Shown one piece after another: positions 54,135 through 63,615 of a stretch of 64,000 nt of DNA. The stretch comes from Flavobacteriaceae bacterium CG2_30_31_66 (lineage in GTDB: Bacteria; Bacteroidota; Bacteroidia; Flavobacteriales; Flavobacteriaceae), in assembly GCA_001873065.1 (NCBI GenBank), contig MNYM01000009.1, forward strand, positions 27,989 through 91,988. Reading direction: 5' to 3'. Made by a program: the position numbers and the translations under genes. Numbering within the stretch: position 1 is the stretch's first letter; every line of letters begins with the position of its first letter. The notes beneath the pieces are model-generated. The model did no database searches. It was not told the DNA's origin and saw nothing but the letters and a program-made list of their open reading frames with translations.

Positions 54135-55745
54135 TTATTCTTTTCCAATCATAGTCATAGAAGATGTTGTATGATAAAATTCTCTTTTCCAGAAACGCAT
54201 TAAAAAATCAATATCTTTTAGATAGGCTTTTCCGAGTCCTTTTTTAAAAAACGGCAAATTTTTCCTGCAATTTTTGATACAATAGTTTGCCAGTTCTAAG
54301 GAAACACTGTCAGAAACTAACAACAAAAAAATAGCTTCTTCGCTCTCATCACTTTTAAAATATGGGTTATTTGGCAATGGAAATGCACTATTTGCTTTTA
54401 AAACTACTTCAATTCCACTTTTTGGATTGAAGAAAACCAAACCTGTTTCTGAAAAATCTTTGAAAAATTCATTTTTATCATCTTTAACAAAAAAACTGTC
54501 ATTTTTTATTCTTTGTTTTGATTCTTCAAATTCTTTTTCTGTGAGTTGCAATGAATTGTTGAAAAACGCATAGAAAGATTCAATAAAAGATTCAATTTTT
54601 TTTGTTGGCATAAAAGCGATTTCATTACCCTCATTGAAGCTTAAAAATGCTTTGAATTGTAATTCTAGATTTTCTTTGATTTTCTTTTTTTCTTCGGCTA
54701 AAAAATTGACAGCATTTCTACTTGTATTAGAATTTTTTTCATCCAGAATCAATTCAGCTTTGAATTGTTGTTGCGTAAAAATTCCCGAAAACCACCATTC
54801 TCCCTGCCATTGTGCAATACCAATATATAAAATTGAATCAATTTTTGTGGAAGTACTAATTGTGTCAATAGATTTTTTAGTCATTTTAAATTGTTTTCCA
54901 GAAGCAATGTGTTCAATAAAAACATTTTTAGGGTCTTGCCCTTTATAAAAGAAAAAACCAGTGATTTTTTGGGACATATTTTTAAAAGAATTTGAAAGGG
55001 CGTGTTTTCTTCCAATAATTTCAGAAGCCCATTCTTTTCCACGTAAGCTCAGTAAAGATGTGTGAATTTTGTGAAGTGTATGATCTCTATTTTCATTCAA
55101 ATACATTGTGATATTTTTATCATTTTTGTTTTTGTTGATGATTTTTAATTCATCTTCTCTGAACTTTAAACCTGTATCAGGAAAAAATAAATAAGTTTCA
55201 AAAAGAATGGTATCAATCAATTTTCGGTTAACATAAAAGTCGTTTTCTTTGTCATCAAGCTCATAAAATGTTTTTAAAAATTCATTTTCAGGAGCAAATT
55301 CCCAATTAGCTTCAAATATTTCCATCACTTTTTCCGCGCTTTTGAATATAAATTCGTTGTAAGGGGAAATGAAATTATTTTTTTGATAACAATTCAAAAA
55401 ATACCAAATTAAAAAACAAACATCTTGATAATTGATTTCTTTTTCAAAATATTCGTCAAATTCATAAAAGGGCAGGGGTTTTTTATAAATTTCTTTATGT
55501 TTTTTTATAAAAGTATTCCAAATATTAGTGTCGGAAACCAAATCTTCCAAATAAGAAACCAAGAAAACTGACAATATTTCTATTTCATTTTTGTCTAAAA
55601 AACGGTTTATTAAAAATGATTCGGTTCCTTTTTCAAAGGTTTTTTTTACATCATTTGATAGTTTTAGGTAGTAGCTATCTGTTATAATATGCTTTTTATA
55701 AGGTTTCAATAATAGCCATTGATTGATAAAAATTTTACTTTTCAT
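54135..55745 (-). CDS. DUF3843-like hypothetical protein
   Basis: A 536-residue soluble protein. The opening INQWLLLKPYKKHIITDSYY resembles the DUF3843 family of Bacteroidota from memory. The N-terminal 180 residues are helical, a mixed domain follows (IAQWQGEWWFSGIFTQQQ), and the C-terminal part is charged. No catalytic motif was recognised and I do not know the function. A cytochrome b561-like gene lies just upstream (starting at 56342). Confidence 0.7.
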   Translation of the reverse strand: MKSKIFINQWLLLKPYKKHIITDSYYLKLSNDVKKTFEKGTESFLINRFLDKNEIEILSVFLVSYLEDLVSDTNIWNTFIKKHKEIYKKPLPFYEFDEYFEKEINYQDVCFLIWYFLNCYQKNNFISPYNEFIFKSAEKVMEIFEANWEFAPENEFLKTFYELDDKENDFYVNRKLIDTILFETYLFFPDTGLKFREDELKIINKNKNDKNITMYLNENRDHTLHKIHTSLLSLRGKEWASEIIGRKHALSNSFKNMSQKITGFFFYKGQDPKNVFIEHIASGKQFKMTKKSIDTISTSTKIDSILYIGIAQWQGEWWFSGIFTQQQFKAELILDEKNSNTSRNAVNFLAEEKKKIKENLELQFKAFLSFNEGNEIAFMPTKKIESFIESFYAFFNNSLQLTEKEFEESKQRIKNDSFFVKDDKNEFFKDFSETGLVFFNPKSGIEVVLKANSAFPLPNNPYFKSDESEEAIFLLLVSDSVSLELANYCIKNCRKNLPFFKKGLGKAYLKDIDFLMRFWKREFYHTTSSMTMIGKE

Positions 55746-55766
55746 TTAAGAATCTACTTTAAAATT

Positions 55767-56342
55767 TTATACTTTGTTTTTGTAACCACTCACAATTCTT
55801 GAAATAATTCCTTTATCATTCGTAAATTCAGCATACAATACACCTCCAATATGAAGCACAATAAATGTTACCAAATAGTATATAGAAAGTTCGTGAATAG
55901 ATTCCATTGATTTTTTAAATTCTTTTGGACCAAATTTGATAATCAATCCTGTAATCAATGAAATAACCACGCAAACGTAGAAAACAATATAAATCCATTT
56001 TTGGATTTTTTCTTTGAAAGTTATGTTTTTATCCAAAGGATTTTGAATTTTCATCTCACCAAAAAATGGCAAGGAAAATCGAACCACAAATAATCCTGTT
56101 AATACATATCCTAAATAAATATGCCAATCCCACATAGGTTGTCTGATTTGTTTTGCCAAGACAATCAATTGATCTTGAGTTAAAATAACATCGTTTTTAC
56201 TGAGATAATTCTCCATAATTTCTGCCATATTATTTTTGTTCATCCAAGTTAATCTCAGAAAAATAGTAATAAGTGTGAGTGTAAATGAAATGGCAATTGA
56301 CCAATGAAGTATTCGATATATTTTTGAGTAGGTAGGTTTCAT
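55767..56342 (-). CDS. cytochrome b561-type membrane protein
   Basis: About 191 residues from the ATG at 56342 (MKPTYSKIYRILHWSIAIS); an extended start at 56396 is unlikely. It has four membrane helices with heme-ligand histidines in RILHWSIAI, WDWHIYLGYVLTGLFVVRF, SIHELSIYYL and FIVLHIGGVLYAEF. It is a cytochrome b/b6 domain protein; the electron partner is not in the window. Confidence 0.85.
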   Translation of the reverse strand: MKPTYSKIYRILHWSIAISFTLTLITIFLRLTWMNKNNMAEIMENYLSKNDVILTQDQLIVLAKQIRQPMWDWHIYLGYVLTGLFVVRFSLPFFGEMKIQNPLDKNITFKEKIQKWIYIVFYVCVVISLITGLIIKFGPKEFKKSMESIHELSIYYLVTFIVLHIGGVLYAEFTNDKGIISRIVSGYKNKV

Positions 56343-56551
56343 TATGATTTTTGGTTGATGAGTTTTTGTATTTTGAATGTATAGTATTTTCTTCAAAATT
56401 AAAAAATTATACCAAAGAAAGTTTAAAAACTATCAGTATTTATTTTTTAAATTATTATTTTTTTATACAAATAAATATTACTTTATGTAAAGTTTATTTG
56501 TCATTATAATATAAATACTTTACATTTGTCACAAAATTTAAAAAAAACATT

Positions 56552-57028
56552 ATGAAATTACAGTACCTATTTCCAAACAAATACAAGAAATTTGGTTGGA
56601 TACTTTTGATTCCGTCAGTGATTTTTGGTTGTATGAATCTTTTTTTAGAATACGAACCTGATTTTTTTGATTTTAACGTCCCAACAATTTTTGTGGACAA
56701 AGTTTTTGGTAATGGTCATTTTTTTGGTCTAGTAGAAAATAATATTTTCAACGAAATTTTGGGTGTTTTTGTCATCATTAGTTCATTAATTGTGGCATTT
56801 TCAAGAGAAAAATTAGAGGACGAATACATCAGTAAAATTAGGTTAGAATCGTTGGTTTGGGCTGTTTACTTGAATTATGCAATTTTGATTATTTCATTTC
56901 TTTTTCTGTTTGATATGACTTTTTTCTGGGTGATGATTTTTAATATGTTTACCATTATTTTATTTTTTATCATCAGGTTTCATTGGCAAATTTATTCACT
57001 CAAAAAAGCGTCAGAAAATGAAGAATAG
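56552..57028 (+). CDS. four-helix membrane protein paired with an XRE regulator
   Basis: A 158-residue membrane protein with about four helices (FGWILLIPSVIFGCMNLFL, ILGVFVIISSLIVAFS, LNYAILIISFLFLFDMTFF, IILFFIIRFHWQIYSL). Its last codons overlap the start of an XRE-type HTH gene by 11 bp. Such membrane-protein/HTH pairs recur in Bacteroidota, and the second gene probably regulates the first. Function unknown. Confidence 0.75.
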   Translation: MKLQYLFPNKYKKFGWILLIPSVIFGCMNLFLEYEPDFFDFNVPTIFVDKVFGNGHFFGLVENNIFNEILGVFVIISSLIVAFSREKLEDEYISKIRLESLVWAVYLNYAILIISFLFLFDMTFFWVMIFNMFTIILFFIIRFHWQIYSLKKASENEE

Positions 57029-57224
57029 CATCAAAGTAGAAAGAGCAAAAAAAAACATGACGCAAGCAACTTTGGCAGATTTAGCAAAAGTGAGCAGACA
57101 AACCATCAACGCAATGGAATTGGGAAAATACGTTCCTTCAACTGTATTGGCTTTGCGATTGGCAAAAATATTTGAAGTTGAAGTAAGCGAAATTTTTATG
57201 TTAGAAGACGTTGATTGGGAGTAG
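57018..57224 (+). CDS. XRE-family helix-turn-helix regulator
   Basis: A 68-residue protein made of little more than a Cro/C1-type HTH: MTQATLADLAKVSRQTINAM followed by ELGKYVPSTVLALRLAKIF. It overlaps the upstream membrane-protein gene by 11 bp, so the two are translationally coupled. The likely target is its own promoter at 56397-56551, which I could not confirm. Confidence 0.88.
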   Translation: MKNSIKVERAKKNMTQATLADLAKVSRQTINAMELGKYVPSTVLALRLAKIFEVEVSEIFMLEDVDWE

Positions 57225-57277
57225 AAAAATGAAAAATTGGTGTCAATTCATTGTATTTTTTGAATGAAAAACATTTT

Positions 57278-57634
57278 TTAAACAGACTCTCCAAAAGTCA
57301 ATAGGTTTTTATCGGGATCAAGCAGCGAAAATTCTTTTTGTCCCCACGGTTTTGTTTCCAAAAATCCATTTGGATGAATTGAAACTTTGTTGTCTAAAAA
57401 TGTTTGGTAAATAGCATCAATATTGTTTGTTCTGATGTAAACTTGACCATAGTTTTCATTTGGATTCAGTTCTTTGAACTCAAAAAAATGAAGTTGAATA
57501 GCATCTTTACTCACCATTAAATATCCGTCAAAATATTGACTTCCATAAAGTTGAAAACCCAATTTATTCAAATAATAGTCTTTTGTGATTGCTTTATTTC
57601 TCATTGGCAACTTAGGATTTATATCTACTAGCAT
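57278..57634 (-). CDS. VOC-superfamily (glyoxalase/bleomycin resistance-like) protein
   Basis: A 118-residue protein of the vicinal oxygen chelate fold: DYYLNKLGFQLYGSQYFDGY, LMVSKDAIQLHFFEF, QVYIRTNNIDAIYQTFL and the ending EFSLLDPDKNLLTFGESV. The VOC fold usually binds a metal; here the first ligand position is not clearly histidine. The function is not assignable: antibiotic binding or small-molecule metabolism are both possible. Confidence 0.8.
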   Translation of the reverse strand: MLVDINPKLPMRNKAITKDYYLNKLGFQLYGSQYFDGYLMVSKDAIQLHFFEFKELNPNENYGQVYIRTNNIDAIYQTFLDNKVSIHPNGFLETKPWGQKEFSLLDPDKNLLTFGESV

Positions 57635-57803
57635 TTTTTTGATGTTTATGATTTCTTTGTAAAAGTATATATTTTTTAATTTAAAGACTAAAAATTATTT
57701 TGAAGTTGATGAGTATTTGTCTAAAAATAATTCAGAATTTTGTGATTAAATGAGTTGCAAAATAAAATTATATCATCAAACAAATTTTTTAAAAATAGTA
57801 TCA

Positions 57804-58388
57804 ATGAAACGCATTTTTTTAACCTCTCTTTTCTTGTTACTTTTCACAACTATTAATTCACAAAAAACGGCATCAGGCTATTATATGAATCAATCTAATG
57901 ATACAATTGCTGCAGAAATCAAGATTGGTAAGGGCGTATTTGGTCAAATGAGTACTAATTTTACAGACGAAGTTTATATAAAAGACAGCTTGAATAATTT
58001 TAAGAAATTTTCACCTTCGGATATAAAATCTTATGGTTTTGAATATGAAGGAAAAAAATATATTTTCTTTTCAAAACCAACAAAAAAAGGTGAAAACAAA
58101 TTTTTAGTTCCCATGTATTTGGGGAATAAAGGAAGTCTTTATCAATATGGAAATTTTATTGCTGGTAATGGGTATGCACTTCCGTCTCAACAAGTATTTT
58201 ATACTTTTGAAAAACCAAATGAAGAGTATCTTTTTTTGAGAAATATCTTAAATAAGAAATTTAAAATTCAGATAAAAGAATTTTATAGTGAACACCTAGA
58301 AACACAAGAATTAATTGACAAAAAACTTCAATATTGGTTAGATTTGAACAAAGATCTTATCGAAATAATGCAATCAATTAATAAATAA
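57804..58388 (+). CDS. exported hypothetical protein
   Basis: About 194 residues from the ATG at 57804 (MKRIFLTSLFLLLFTTINSQ), chosen because it gives a clear signal peptide; the earlier ATG at 57750 has none. The rest (KTASGYYMNQSNDTIAAEIK) is a beta-rich domain found in several exported Bacteroidota proteins, with repeated Gly/Tyr/Phe strands and a helical end. Function unknown. Confidence 0.75.
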   Translation: MKRIFLTSLFLLLFTTINSQKTASGYYMNQSNDTIAAEIKIGKGVFGQMSTNFTDEVYIKDSLNNFKKFSPSDIKSYGFEYEGKKYIFFSKPTKKGENKFLVPMYLGNKGSLYQYGNFIAGNGYALPSQQVFYTFEKPNEEYLFLRNILNKKFKIQIKEFYSEHLETQELIDKKLQYWLDLNKDLIEIMQSINK

Positions 58389-58420
58389 TAGCTGATTTTT
58401 AAGTAGGATTTAAATTTATT

Positions 58421-58942
58421 TTAAATTTTTTTATCAACCTCAACAGAATCTATTTTCTTTTCATAAATGTATTCAAGTTGATATTGTTTGCTTTTCACTA
58501 CACTATCGTTTTTGAAAACAAGCTCTAAACATTCTTGGTTGCTGTTAAAAGCACCTGGTTTAAAACCCATATTATAGTTCCATTTTTCAGGTGAGTTCGC
58601 TTTGATGCTATCATCCCAACCATACCATTCACTTTTTCCTAATATTGATTCAATTTCTTTTTTTGATTTTCCATTAAATAGCTGTTTATCAATAATTTCA
58701 TTGCTCATTTCATAGCGTAAAGCTGGGGCTTTTTTCCAAGCAACATTGTCAAAATGTTTTTCATGATGATAACTACTGAAAATATTCAACAACGGATAAA
58801 AAATATAAAAATAAACCACTGGCGTCAGCACAACGCTTACAAGAAGTGTTAGCCATTTGCGCTCATCAATAGTCTTGATAAATAGCCAAACCAATATAAA
58901 AACTAAAATCAGGAAAATAATGTATAAAGGTGTAAAAATCAT
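58421..58942 (-). CDS. membrane-anchored protein with a BamE-like segment
   Basis: A 173-residue protein with two N-terminal membrane helices (MIFTPLYIIFLILVFILVWL and LTLLVSVVLTPVVYFYIFYP), then a domain with KSKKEIESILGKSEWYGWDD and WNYNMGF. The latter looks like the SmpA/BamE fold (GxSxxEVxxxLGxP...). It is not a lipoprotein, so a true BamE is excluded. Function unknown. Confidence 0.6.
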   Translation of the reverse strand: MIFTPLYIIFLILVFILVWLFIKTIDERKWLTLLVSVVLTPVVYFYIFYPLLNIFSSYHHEKHFDNVAWKKAPALRYEMSNEIIDKQLFNGKSKKEIESILGKSEWYGWDDSIKANSPEKWNYNMGFKPGAFNSNQECLELVFKNDSVVKSKQYQLEYIYEKKIDSVEVDKKI

Positions 58943-59052
58943 ATCTTATTTTTTATGAACTAATTAAAAATTATTGGATTCAATTTAAATTCGGTGCAAA
59001 TTTATAAAATTTTTGGTTTTTACTGAAATTTGGTTTCTTAGATTTATTTGCT

Positions 59053-59970
59053 TTAATTGACTTTTTTTAATTTTTCTAAAGCAATATTTTGTTCAAATTT
59101 ATTGTATAAGATAAGTATGATAAGACCAAAACTTATGGCGGCAATAATCAAAACGGTGTTTAAAAGTCCCGAAACTGAGAACGAAATTCGCAACAAAATT
59201 GTTGAAATGATAAATCCAGAGTTTCTAAAAACTTTGTGAAATTCATCAGTATGAAAAAAAGAAAATAAAAGTAGGATTACATCCGTAATGATCAAAATTG
59301 TAAAAAACTGTTCAAAAAAGACATTATTGATATTCTTAAATGAAATAGTTGTTTCAGGATTTTCACTTATTGAAGACGAAAACCAATTGACAAATGAGTA
59401 AATTGTAACACAAACAATAACAGGCACTAATAATGTTGCCAATATTTGTTTGAATTTTATAAATCTTTCAATTCCATTATTTTTAGGTTCATCATCCACA
59501 AAATTGTATCTTTTTTTACTTTGAATAAAAAATTGATAAATCAGAAAAAACAGTATTAGTGATGCAACAATGTCGTAAGTAAACTGCAAATCGTACTTGA
59601 TCGTAAACCAATCAGAAGAAAGAGTCAAACTAGAAAGGTCTTTAAAAATCCTTCTGATAACAATAAGTGCAATGATTTCGTATTGTTTGCTAATGTAAAT
59701 CGTGAACGATTTTGGTAGATAATAAATTAACAAATACACTTCATAAATAAGGATAAATGAAAAAGGCGTATAAATTGCCGCAATAGGATTTGTCAATAAA
59801 TCAGAATATTCATCAAGCGCGATAAATCCAAAATCGACCAAAAAAATAATCATTAAATGAACAAAAAAACTTGTGATTGAAATGATCAAGATGATTTTTT
59901 CGAGTTTTTTTCGAGTTTCATCCGATAAAAGTTTTTTGTAAAGAAATTCAGAATATTTATTAAATCCCAT
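59053..59970 (-). CDS. polytopic membrane protein of unknown function
   Basis: A 305-residue protein with about eight hydrophobic segments (IILIISITSFFVHLMIIFLV, FSFILIYEVYLLIYYLP, DIVASLILFFLIYQFFI, ILATLLVPVIVCVTIYSFV, FFTILIITDVILLLFSFF, TVLIIAAISFGLIILILY). No family recognised. It sits left of the glycosyltransferase pair, on the same strand but 47 bp away. Confidence 0.7.
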   Translation of the reverse strand: MGFNKYSEFLYKKLLSDETRKKLEKIILIISITSFFVHLMIIFLVDFGFIALDEYSDLLTNPIAAIYTPFSFILIYEVYLLIYYLPKSFTIYISKQYEIIALIVIRRIFKDLSSLTLSSDWFTIKYDLQFTYDIVASLILFFLIYQFFIQSKKRYNFVDDEPKNNGIERFIKFKQILATLLVPVIVCVTIYSFVNWFSSSISENPETTISFKNINNVFFEQFFTILIITDVILLLFSFFHTDEFHKVFRNSGFIISTILLRISFSVSGLLNTVLIIAAISFGLIILILYNKFEQNIALEKLKKVN

Positions 59971-60016
59971 TTAAGAAAAATTATTATCAAATATAATCAT
60001 AAAAACAATCACTTTC

Positions 60017-60775
60017 CTATTTGTGTTTGAACCAGCAATCTAAACGTTCGTTTTCGTATTTTTTGAAAACAGTATTCACAGGTTTTCCATGAATTAATTG
60101 ATTGTTAAATTGGGTTCTTGCCAAATAATTAAAAGCACCCATATCTCCCGTAAAAGCGGTTTTGTTTTCGATATTGAAGTTTTTATGAATTGCATATAAT
60201 TTTTGAATAAAATCATTAAAAACAGCAATTTCACCGCCTATAATTCCGCAGTTTAGCAGTGTTGCCTCTTTGAAATTTTCTTCATAATCAGCAAAATCTT
60301 CAATTTTTTTTCTCAAGTGTGAATTATGCTCGTTCATCCAATCATTATTAAGAATTTTAGGTTCGTCTCCACAAAAAATAGCAGTTGGATTTTCAAGAAA
60401 TAACGGGTCTATAAAAGGATTTTTAACAAGTGTTACATCTGAAATGTCTGTTACAAAAATATTTTTGAGGCGATTGGCATAGACATCTAAAAACTCTTTG
60501 TAAACAAAATAGCGATACACATTTGGATTAAATGCAGGGTTATAATCAATTTTGATGAAACTAATATATTCGTTCTCATACTTTTTGCAAGTTTCGTTGC
60601 TAAAATTATTATGAAAAATAATGCCATTGATTTTTAAATTTGCTACAGATTCAGCCCATTCTTGCACTAATTTAAAGTTATCATGCTCTAGGGTTGTGCT
60701 TCTATTCACATCATAAACTCCAGTAATGTGGCAAGCCATGATTAAATTGAAAGAATTATTTTTTTCTAAAATCAT
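60017..60775 (-). CDS. putative glycosyltransferase-like protein
   Basis: About 252 residues from the ATG at 60775 (MILEKNNSFNLIMACHITGV), which overlaps the stop of the GT2 gene by one base (TGATG). The central FVTDISDVTLVKNPFIDPLF resembles the metal-binding acidic motif of nucleotide-sugar transferases, followed by TAIFCGDEPKILNNDWMNEH. The family is uncertain. Coupling to the GT2 gene implies they act on the same glycan. Confidence 0.6.
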   Translation of the reverse strand: MILEKNNSFNLIMACHITGVYDVNRSTTLEHDNFKLVQEWAESVANLKINGIIFHNNFSNETCKKYENEYISFIKIDYNPAFNPNVYRYFVYKEFLDVYANRLKNIFVTDISDVTLVKNPFIDPLFLENPTAIFCGDEPKILNNDWMNEHNSHLRKKIEDFADYEENFKEATLLNCGIIGGEIAVFNDFIQKLYAIHKNFNIENKTAFTGDMGAFNYLARTQFNNQLIHGKPVNTVFKKYENERLDCWFKHK

Positions 60776-61428
60776 CAATTCAAACTCGATAATTGTTCTT
60801 TTTTGAGCGTTGAACAAATGCTATTTGGCATATTTCTATAATAAATATAGGTTCTTAAATCTACTTTTTTTACCAAAAATTGTTCGCTCGCTTTTTCATA
60901 AAAGTCTGCATCAGCAGCAAAACCATTTTTGAATAAAATGCTTTTAAAAACTTCTTGACGACCAAACAAGGTTCCAAAAAGGATGCCATCATCTAAATGA
61001 ATTAATTTCGTGTGGTCGTTTTTATCAGGAACATAATAATCTTCCATTGAATCAACAACAGTTTCGGTAGTTGAACATATCAAATCAACATTTTCAATTT
61101 CGTGAAGACATGAACTCAAATGATGGGGTTTGTATTCGTCATCGCTATCAAGAATTGTAATAAAATCGCCAATACTATTCAAAACGCCACGATTGATAGA
61201 GGCAGATTGTCCACGATTGCTGTGACGAATATACGTTATTTTTTCTTCGTGTTTTTCAACGTATTTCAATAAAGATTTGCGATTGTTTTTTTTACTTCCA
61301 TCATCAATAATGATCAATTCAAAATTCTTAAAATCTTGATTTAAAACAGAGTCAATAGCTCTTTTTATGTGGTGAAAATCGGTGTTGTAAACGGCCATTA
61401 AAACCGATATTTTTATTTTTTTAAGCAT
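60775..61428 (-). CDS. family 2 glycosyltransferase, short form
   Basis: A 217-residue GT2 enzyme. The GT-A fold signs are ISVLMAVYNTDFHHIKRAID, LIIIDDGSKKNNRKSL and the catalytic DxD region ITILDSDDEYKPHHL. At 217 residues it lacks the longer C-terminal region many GT2 enzymes have but the core is complete. It transfers a sugar from a nucleotide donor to an unknown acceptor. It is upstream of, and coupled to, the 60017-60775 gene. 61429-61726 (298 bp) holds no gene but carries the ychF -7 box. Confidence 0.85.
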   Translation of the reverse strand: MLKKIKISVLMAVYNTDFHHIKRAIDSVLNQDFKNFELIIIDDGSKKNNRKSLLKYVEKHEEKITYIRHSNRGQSASINRGVLNSIGDFITILDSDDEYKPHHLSSCLHEIENVDLICSTTETVVDSMEDYYVPDKNDHTKLIHLDDGILFGTLFGRQEVFKSILFKNGFAADADFYEKASEQFLVKKVDLRTYIYYRNMPNSICSTLKKEQLSSLN

Positions 61429-61726
61429 TTTTTAGCTCTAAAAATTTTTTTGCAAATGTAACTAAAGAGTTTCAAAAGGTCTTGATTTAATTGGTTAAAT
61501 TTTTAATTTAACAACATCGGTTTATGTTTTCAAATTTCAAATTATTTAACGTATCTAATAATTTTACCAGGAATCATTTGCTCAGATTTTCAAAAACAAC
61601 TCTAATTCCAATCAATTCTCAAAGATTTCATGTTTAAGTTTGACAAAAGAGTATATTTGCACTCTCAAAATTTTAAGGAAAGAAAAACCAAGTACTTAAA
61701 ATTCTTAAACTTATAAAATAATAAAA

Positions 61727-62818
61727 ATGAAAGCCGGAATTGTAGGATTACCAAACGTGGGAAAATCAACTTTATTTAATTGTTTGTCAAATGCCAAAGC
61801 GCAAAGTGCGAATTTTCCTTTTTGCACGATTGAACCTAATATTGGAGTGGTGAATGTGCCAGACACTCGTTTGGAAAAATTAGAAGAATTGGTAAACCCT
61901 GAACGCGTTTTGCCAGCATCTGTTGAAATAGTTGACATTGCAGGTTTGGTTAAAGGCGCAAGCAAAGGTGAAGGTTTGGGAAATCAATTTTTGGCAAATA
62001 TTCGTGAAACAGATGCTATTTTGCATGTGTTGCGTTGTTTTGACAATGACAATATTATCCATGTTGATGGTTCTGTAAATCCAATCAGAGACAAAGAAAC
62101 CATTGATATTGAGTTGCAATTAAAAGATTTAGAAACGGTTCAAAAACGTTTAGAGCGTGTAAAACGAACTGCAAAAACAGGGAATAAAGAAGCACAATCA
62201 GAATTGGATATTTTATTGATTGTAGAAAATACTTTGTTGCAAGGAAAATCTATCAGAGGAATTCAGTTTACAGAAGCTGAACTTGAATTTGTAACTCCTT
62301 TGCAATTCATCACTGCAAAACCAGTATTGTATGTGTGCAATGTTGATGAAAGTTCGGCAGTTTCTGGCAATAAATATGTTGATTTGGTCAAAGAAAATGT
62401 AGCCCAAGAAAATGCAGAAGTGATTGTTTTGGCAGTGGCAACAGAGGCTGATATCACTGAATTAGAAGATTATTCAGAGCGTCAATTGTTTTTGGAAGAT
62501 ATTGGTTTGCAAGAAGCTGGCGTTGCTAGATTGATAAGAGCAGCTTACAAATTATTGAATTTACAAACCTATTTCACAGCAGGCGTTAAAGAAGTGCGTG
62601 CTTGGACTATTCCAATTGGAGCGACTGCACCTCAAGCTGCAGGTGTGATTCACTCTGATTTTGAAAAAGGATTCATCAGAGCAGAAACGATTGCTTATGA
62701 AGATTTTGTGAAATTTGGCAGTGAAGCCAAAGTAAAAGAAGCCGGAAAAATGAGAGTGGAAGGCAAGGAATATATCGTAAAAGATGGTGATATCATGCAC
62801 TTTAGATTCAATGTGTAA
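61727..62818 (+). CDS. ychF: redox-regulated ATPase YchF (Obg-like)
   Basis: A 363-residue Obg-like ATPase. Walker A is GLPNVGKST at residues 6-14, followed by the switch segment [20 protein letters not shown], and the C-terminal TGS/ACP-binding part ([20 protein letters not shown]). It binds ribosomes and is involved in oxidative-stress responses. Length is standard. A TATATTTG -7 box at 61652-61659 lies upstream, but no good -33 box was found. A terminator follows at 62844. Confidence 0.96.
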   Translation: MKAGIVGLPNVGKSTLFNCLSNAKAQSANFPFCTIEPNIGVVNVPDTRLEKLEELVNPERVLPASVEIVDIAGLVKGASKGEGLGNQFLANIRETDAILHVLRCFDNDNIIHVDGSVNPIRDKETIDIELQLKDLETVQKRLERVKRTAKTGNKEAQSELDILLIVENTLLQGKSIRGIQFTEAELEFVTPLQFITAKPVLYVCNVDESSAVSGNKYVDLVKENVAQENAEVIVLAVATEADITELEDYSERQLFLEDIGLQEAGVARLIRAAYKLLNLQTYFTAGVKEVRAWTIPIGATAPQAAGVIHSDFEKGFIRAETIAYEDFVKFGSEAKVKEAGKMRVEGKEYIVKDGDIMHFRFNV

Positions 62819-62843
62819 GTCTATTTCTTTTTAAAAATACGTT

Positions 62844-62871
62844 AAAAATCCCAAACTTTGTTGGGATTTTT
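62844..62871 (+). terminator. terminator after ychF
   Basis: AAAAATCCCAA (62844-62854) pairs with TTGGGATTTTT (62861-62871), followed by T residues. It lies 25 bp after the stop codon. Confidence 0.8.
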
Positions 62872-62952
62872 TGGTTTTAGGAACACTTATTTCAAATGGA
62901 ATAATTTAACCCATACTTTTCTTTTACAATCCAAACAAATAGTACTTAAAAA

Positions 62953-63162
62953 TCAATCATGCAAACCTTTACTTGGTAAGTATTTTAAAAGAAGTTCAGG
63001 CCTGTCTGTTTGAATAATATCAATATGATTGTTATAATCCTTCAAGTTGTCTGTTTTTTGCTGAATAGTCGTTTTTTTGTTAGCAATAGGCGCAAGTTGG
63101 GTTGATGTGCACCCAATAAAAATGAACAACAAACTATAAAAAAGGATACTAAAAACTCTCAT
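62953..63162 (-). CDS. small lipoprotein of unknown function, possibly truncated
   Basis: A 69-residue ORF with a lipobox (FYSLLFIFIGCTSTQ, cysteine at residue 17) and then a hydrophilic stretch (DYNNHIDIIQTDRPELLLKY) ending at PSKGLHD. It would be an outer-membrane lipoprotein, but at this length it may be the 5' remnant of a longer gene. It is the last gene before the CRISPR-associated region. I do not recognise the family. 63163-63417 shows nothing else. Confidence 0.5.
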   Translation of the reverse strand: MRVFSILFYSLLFIFIGCTSTQLAPIANKKTTIQQKTDNLKDYNNHIDIIQTDRPELLLKYLPSKGLHD

Positions 63163-63417
63163 AGAAAAAGATATTTATTGTAAAAACAATCAAAGGTAAT
63201 CCGTTGCAATAATAAGCTATAAAATTGAATTTTTTTCTATTGATAGTTGATGAATTGGTTGTTTTATTATCCAAGTTGGTGTCGCATTTATGACCTACTG
63301 ACAATTTCAAATACAATAAACATATTTTTACTATTCCGAATTTCAACAAAAAGCGCCCAATTTTTCAAAGCTTGATGTTGTTTTGTCATATAATACTACA
63401 ATCACTTCCTTGCAATG

Positions 63418-63505
63418 GTATGCATGTAAAAATACATACGTATGCGTTGATAAATACATAGGTATGCGTTTCTTTTTACATACGTATGTAAATAAAATAC
63501 AATAG
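63418..63505. repeat. array of four 22-bp repeats with palindromic junctions
   Basis: Units start with GTATG at 63418, 63440, 63462 and 63484, each exactly 22 bp apart. Consensus: GTATGC-(A/G)T-T, 7-8 variable bases, ATACATA-(C/G). The junctions ATACATAC|GTATGCG, ATACATAG|GTATGCG and TACATAC|GTATGTA are (near-)perfect palindromes; 63475-63492 is an 18-bp perfect one. 22 bp is two helical turns, so bound dimers would stack on one face. It looks like an operator or iteron array. It is not a CRISPR array since no unique spacers exist. Confidence 0.75.
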
Positions 63506-63615
63506 GTTGTTTAAAATAGTTAAATAAAAGGTGGCTTTTAAAAATAGACGTTTAAAAATAAATTCGGTATGCTAAAAGAATAAAAAAACTACTTTTTTTA
63601 AACACAATTCTAGAG

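Noticed and set aside
57750..57803. Longer start for the 57804 gene
   Set aside because: The added residues are hydrophilic and would bury the signal peptide; the ATG at 57804 gives a normal leader.
63418..63505. Considered as a CRISPR array
   Set aside because: The units are only 22 bp, contiguous and with no unique spacers; the variable stretch is part of each unit. The predicted crRNA repeat does not occur here.
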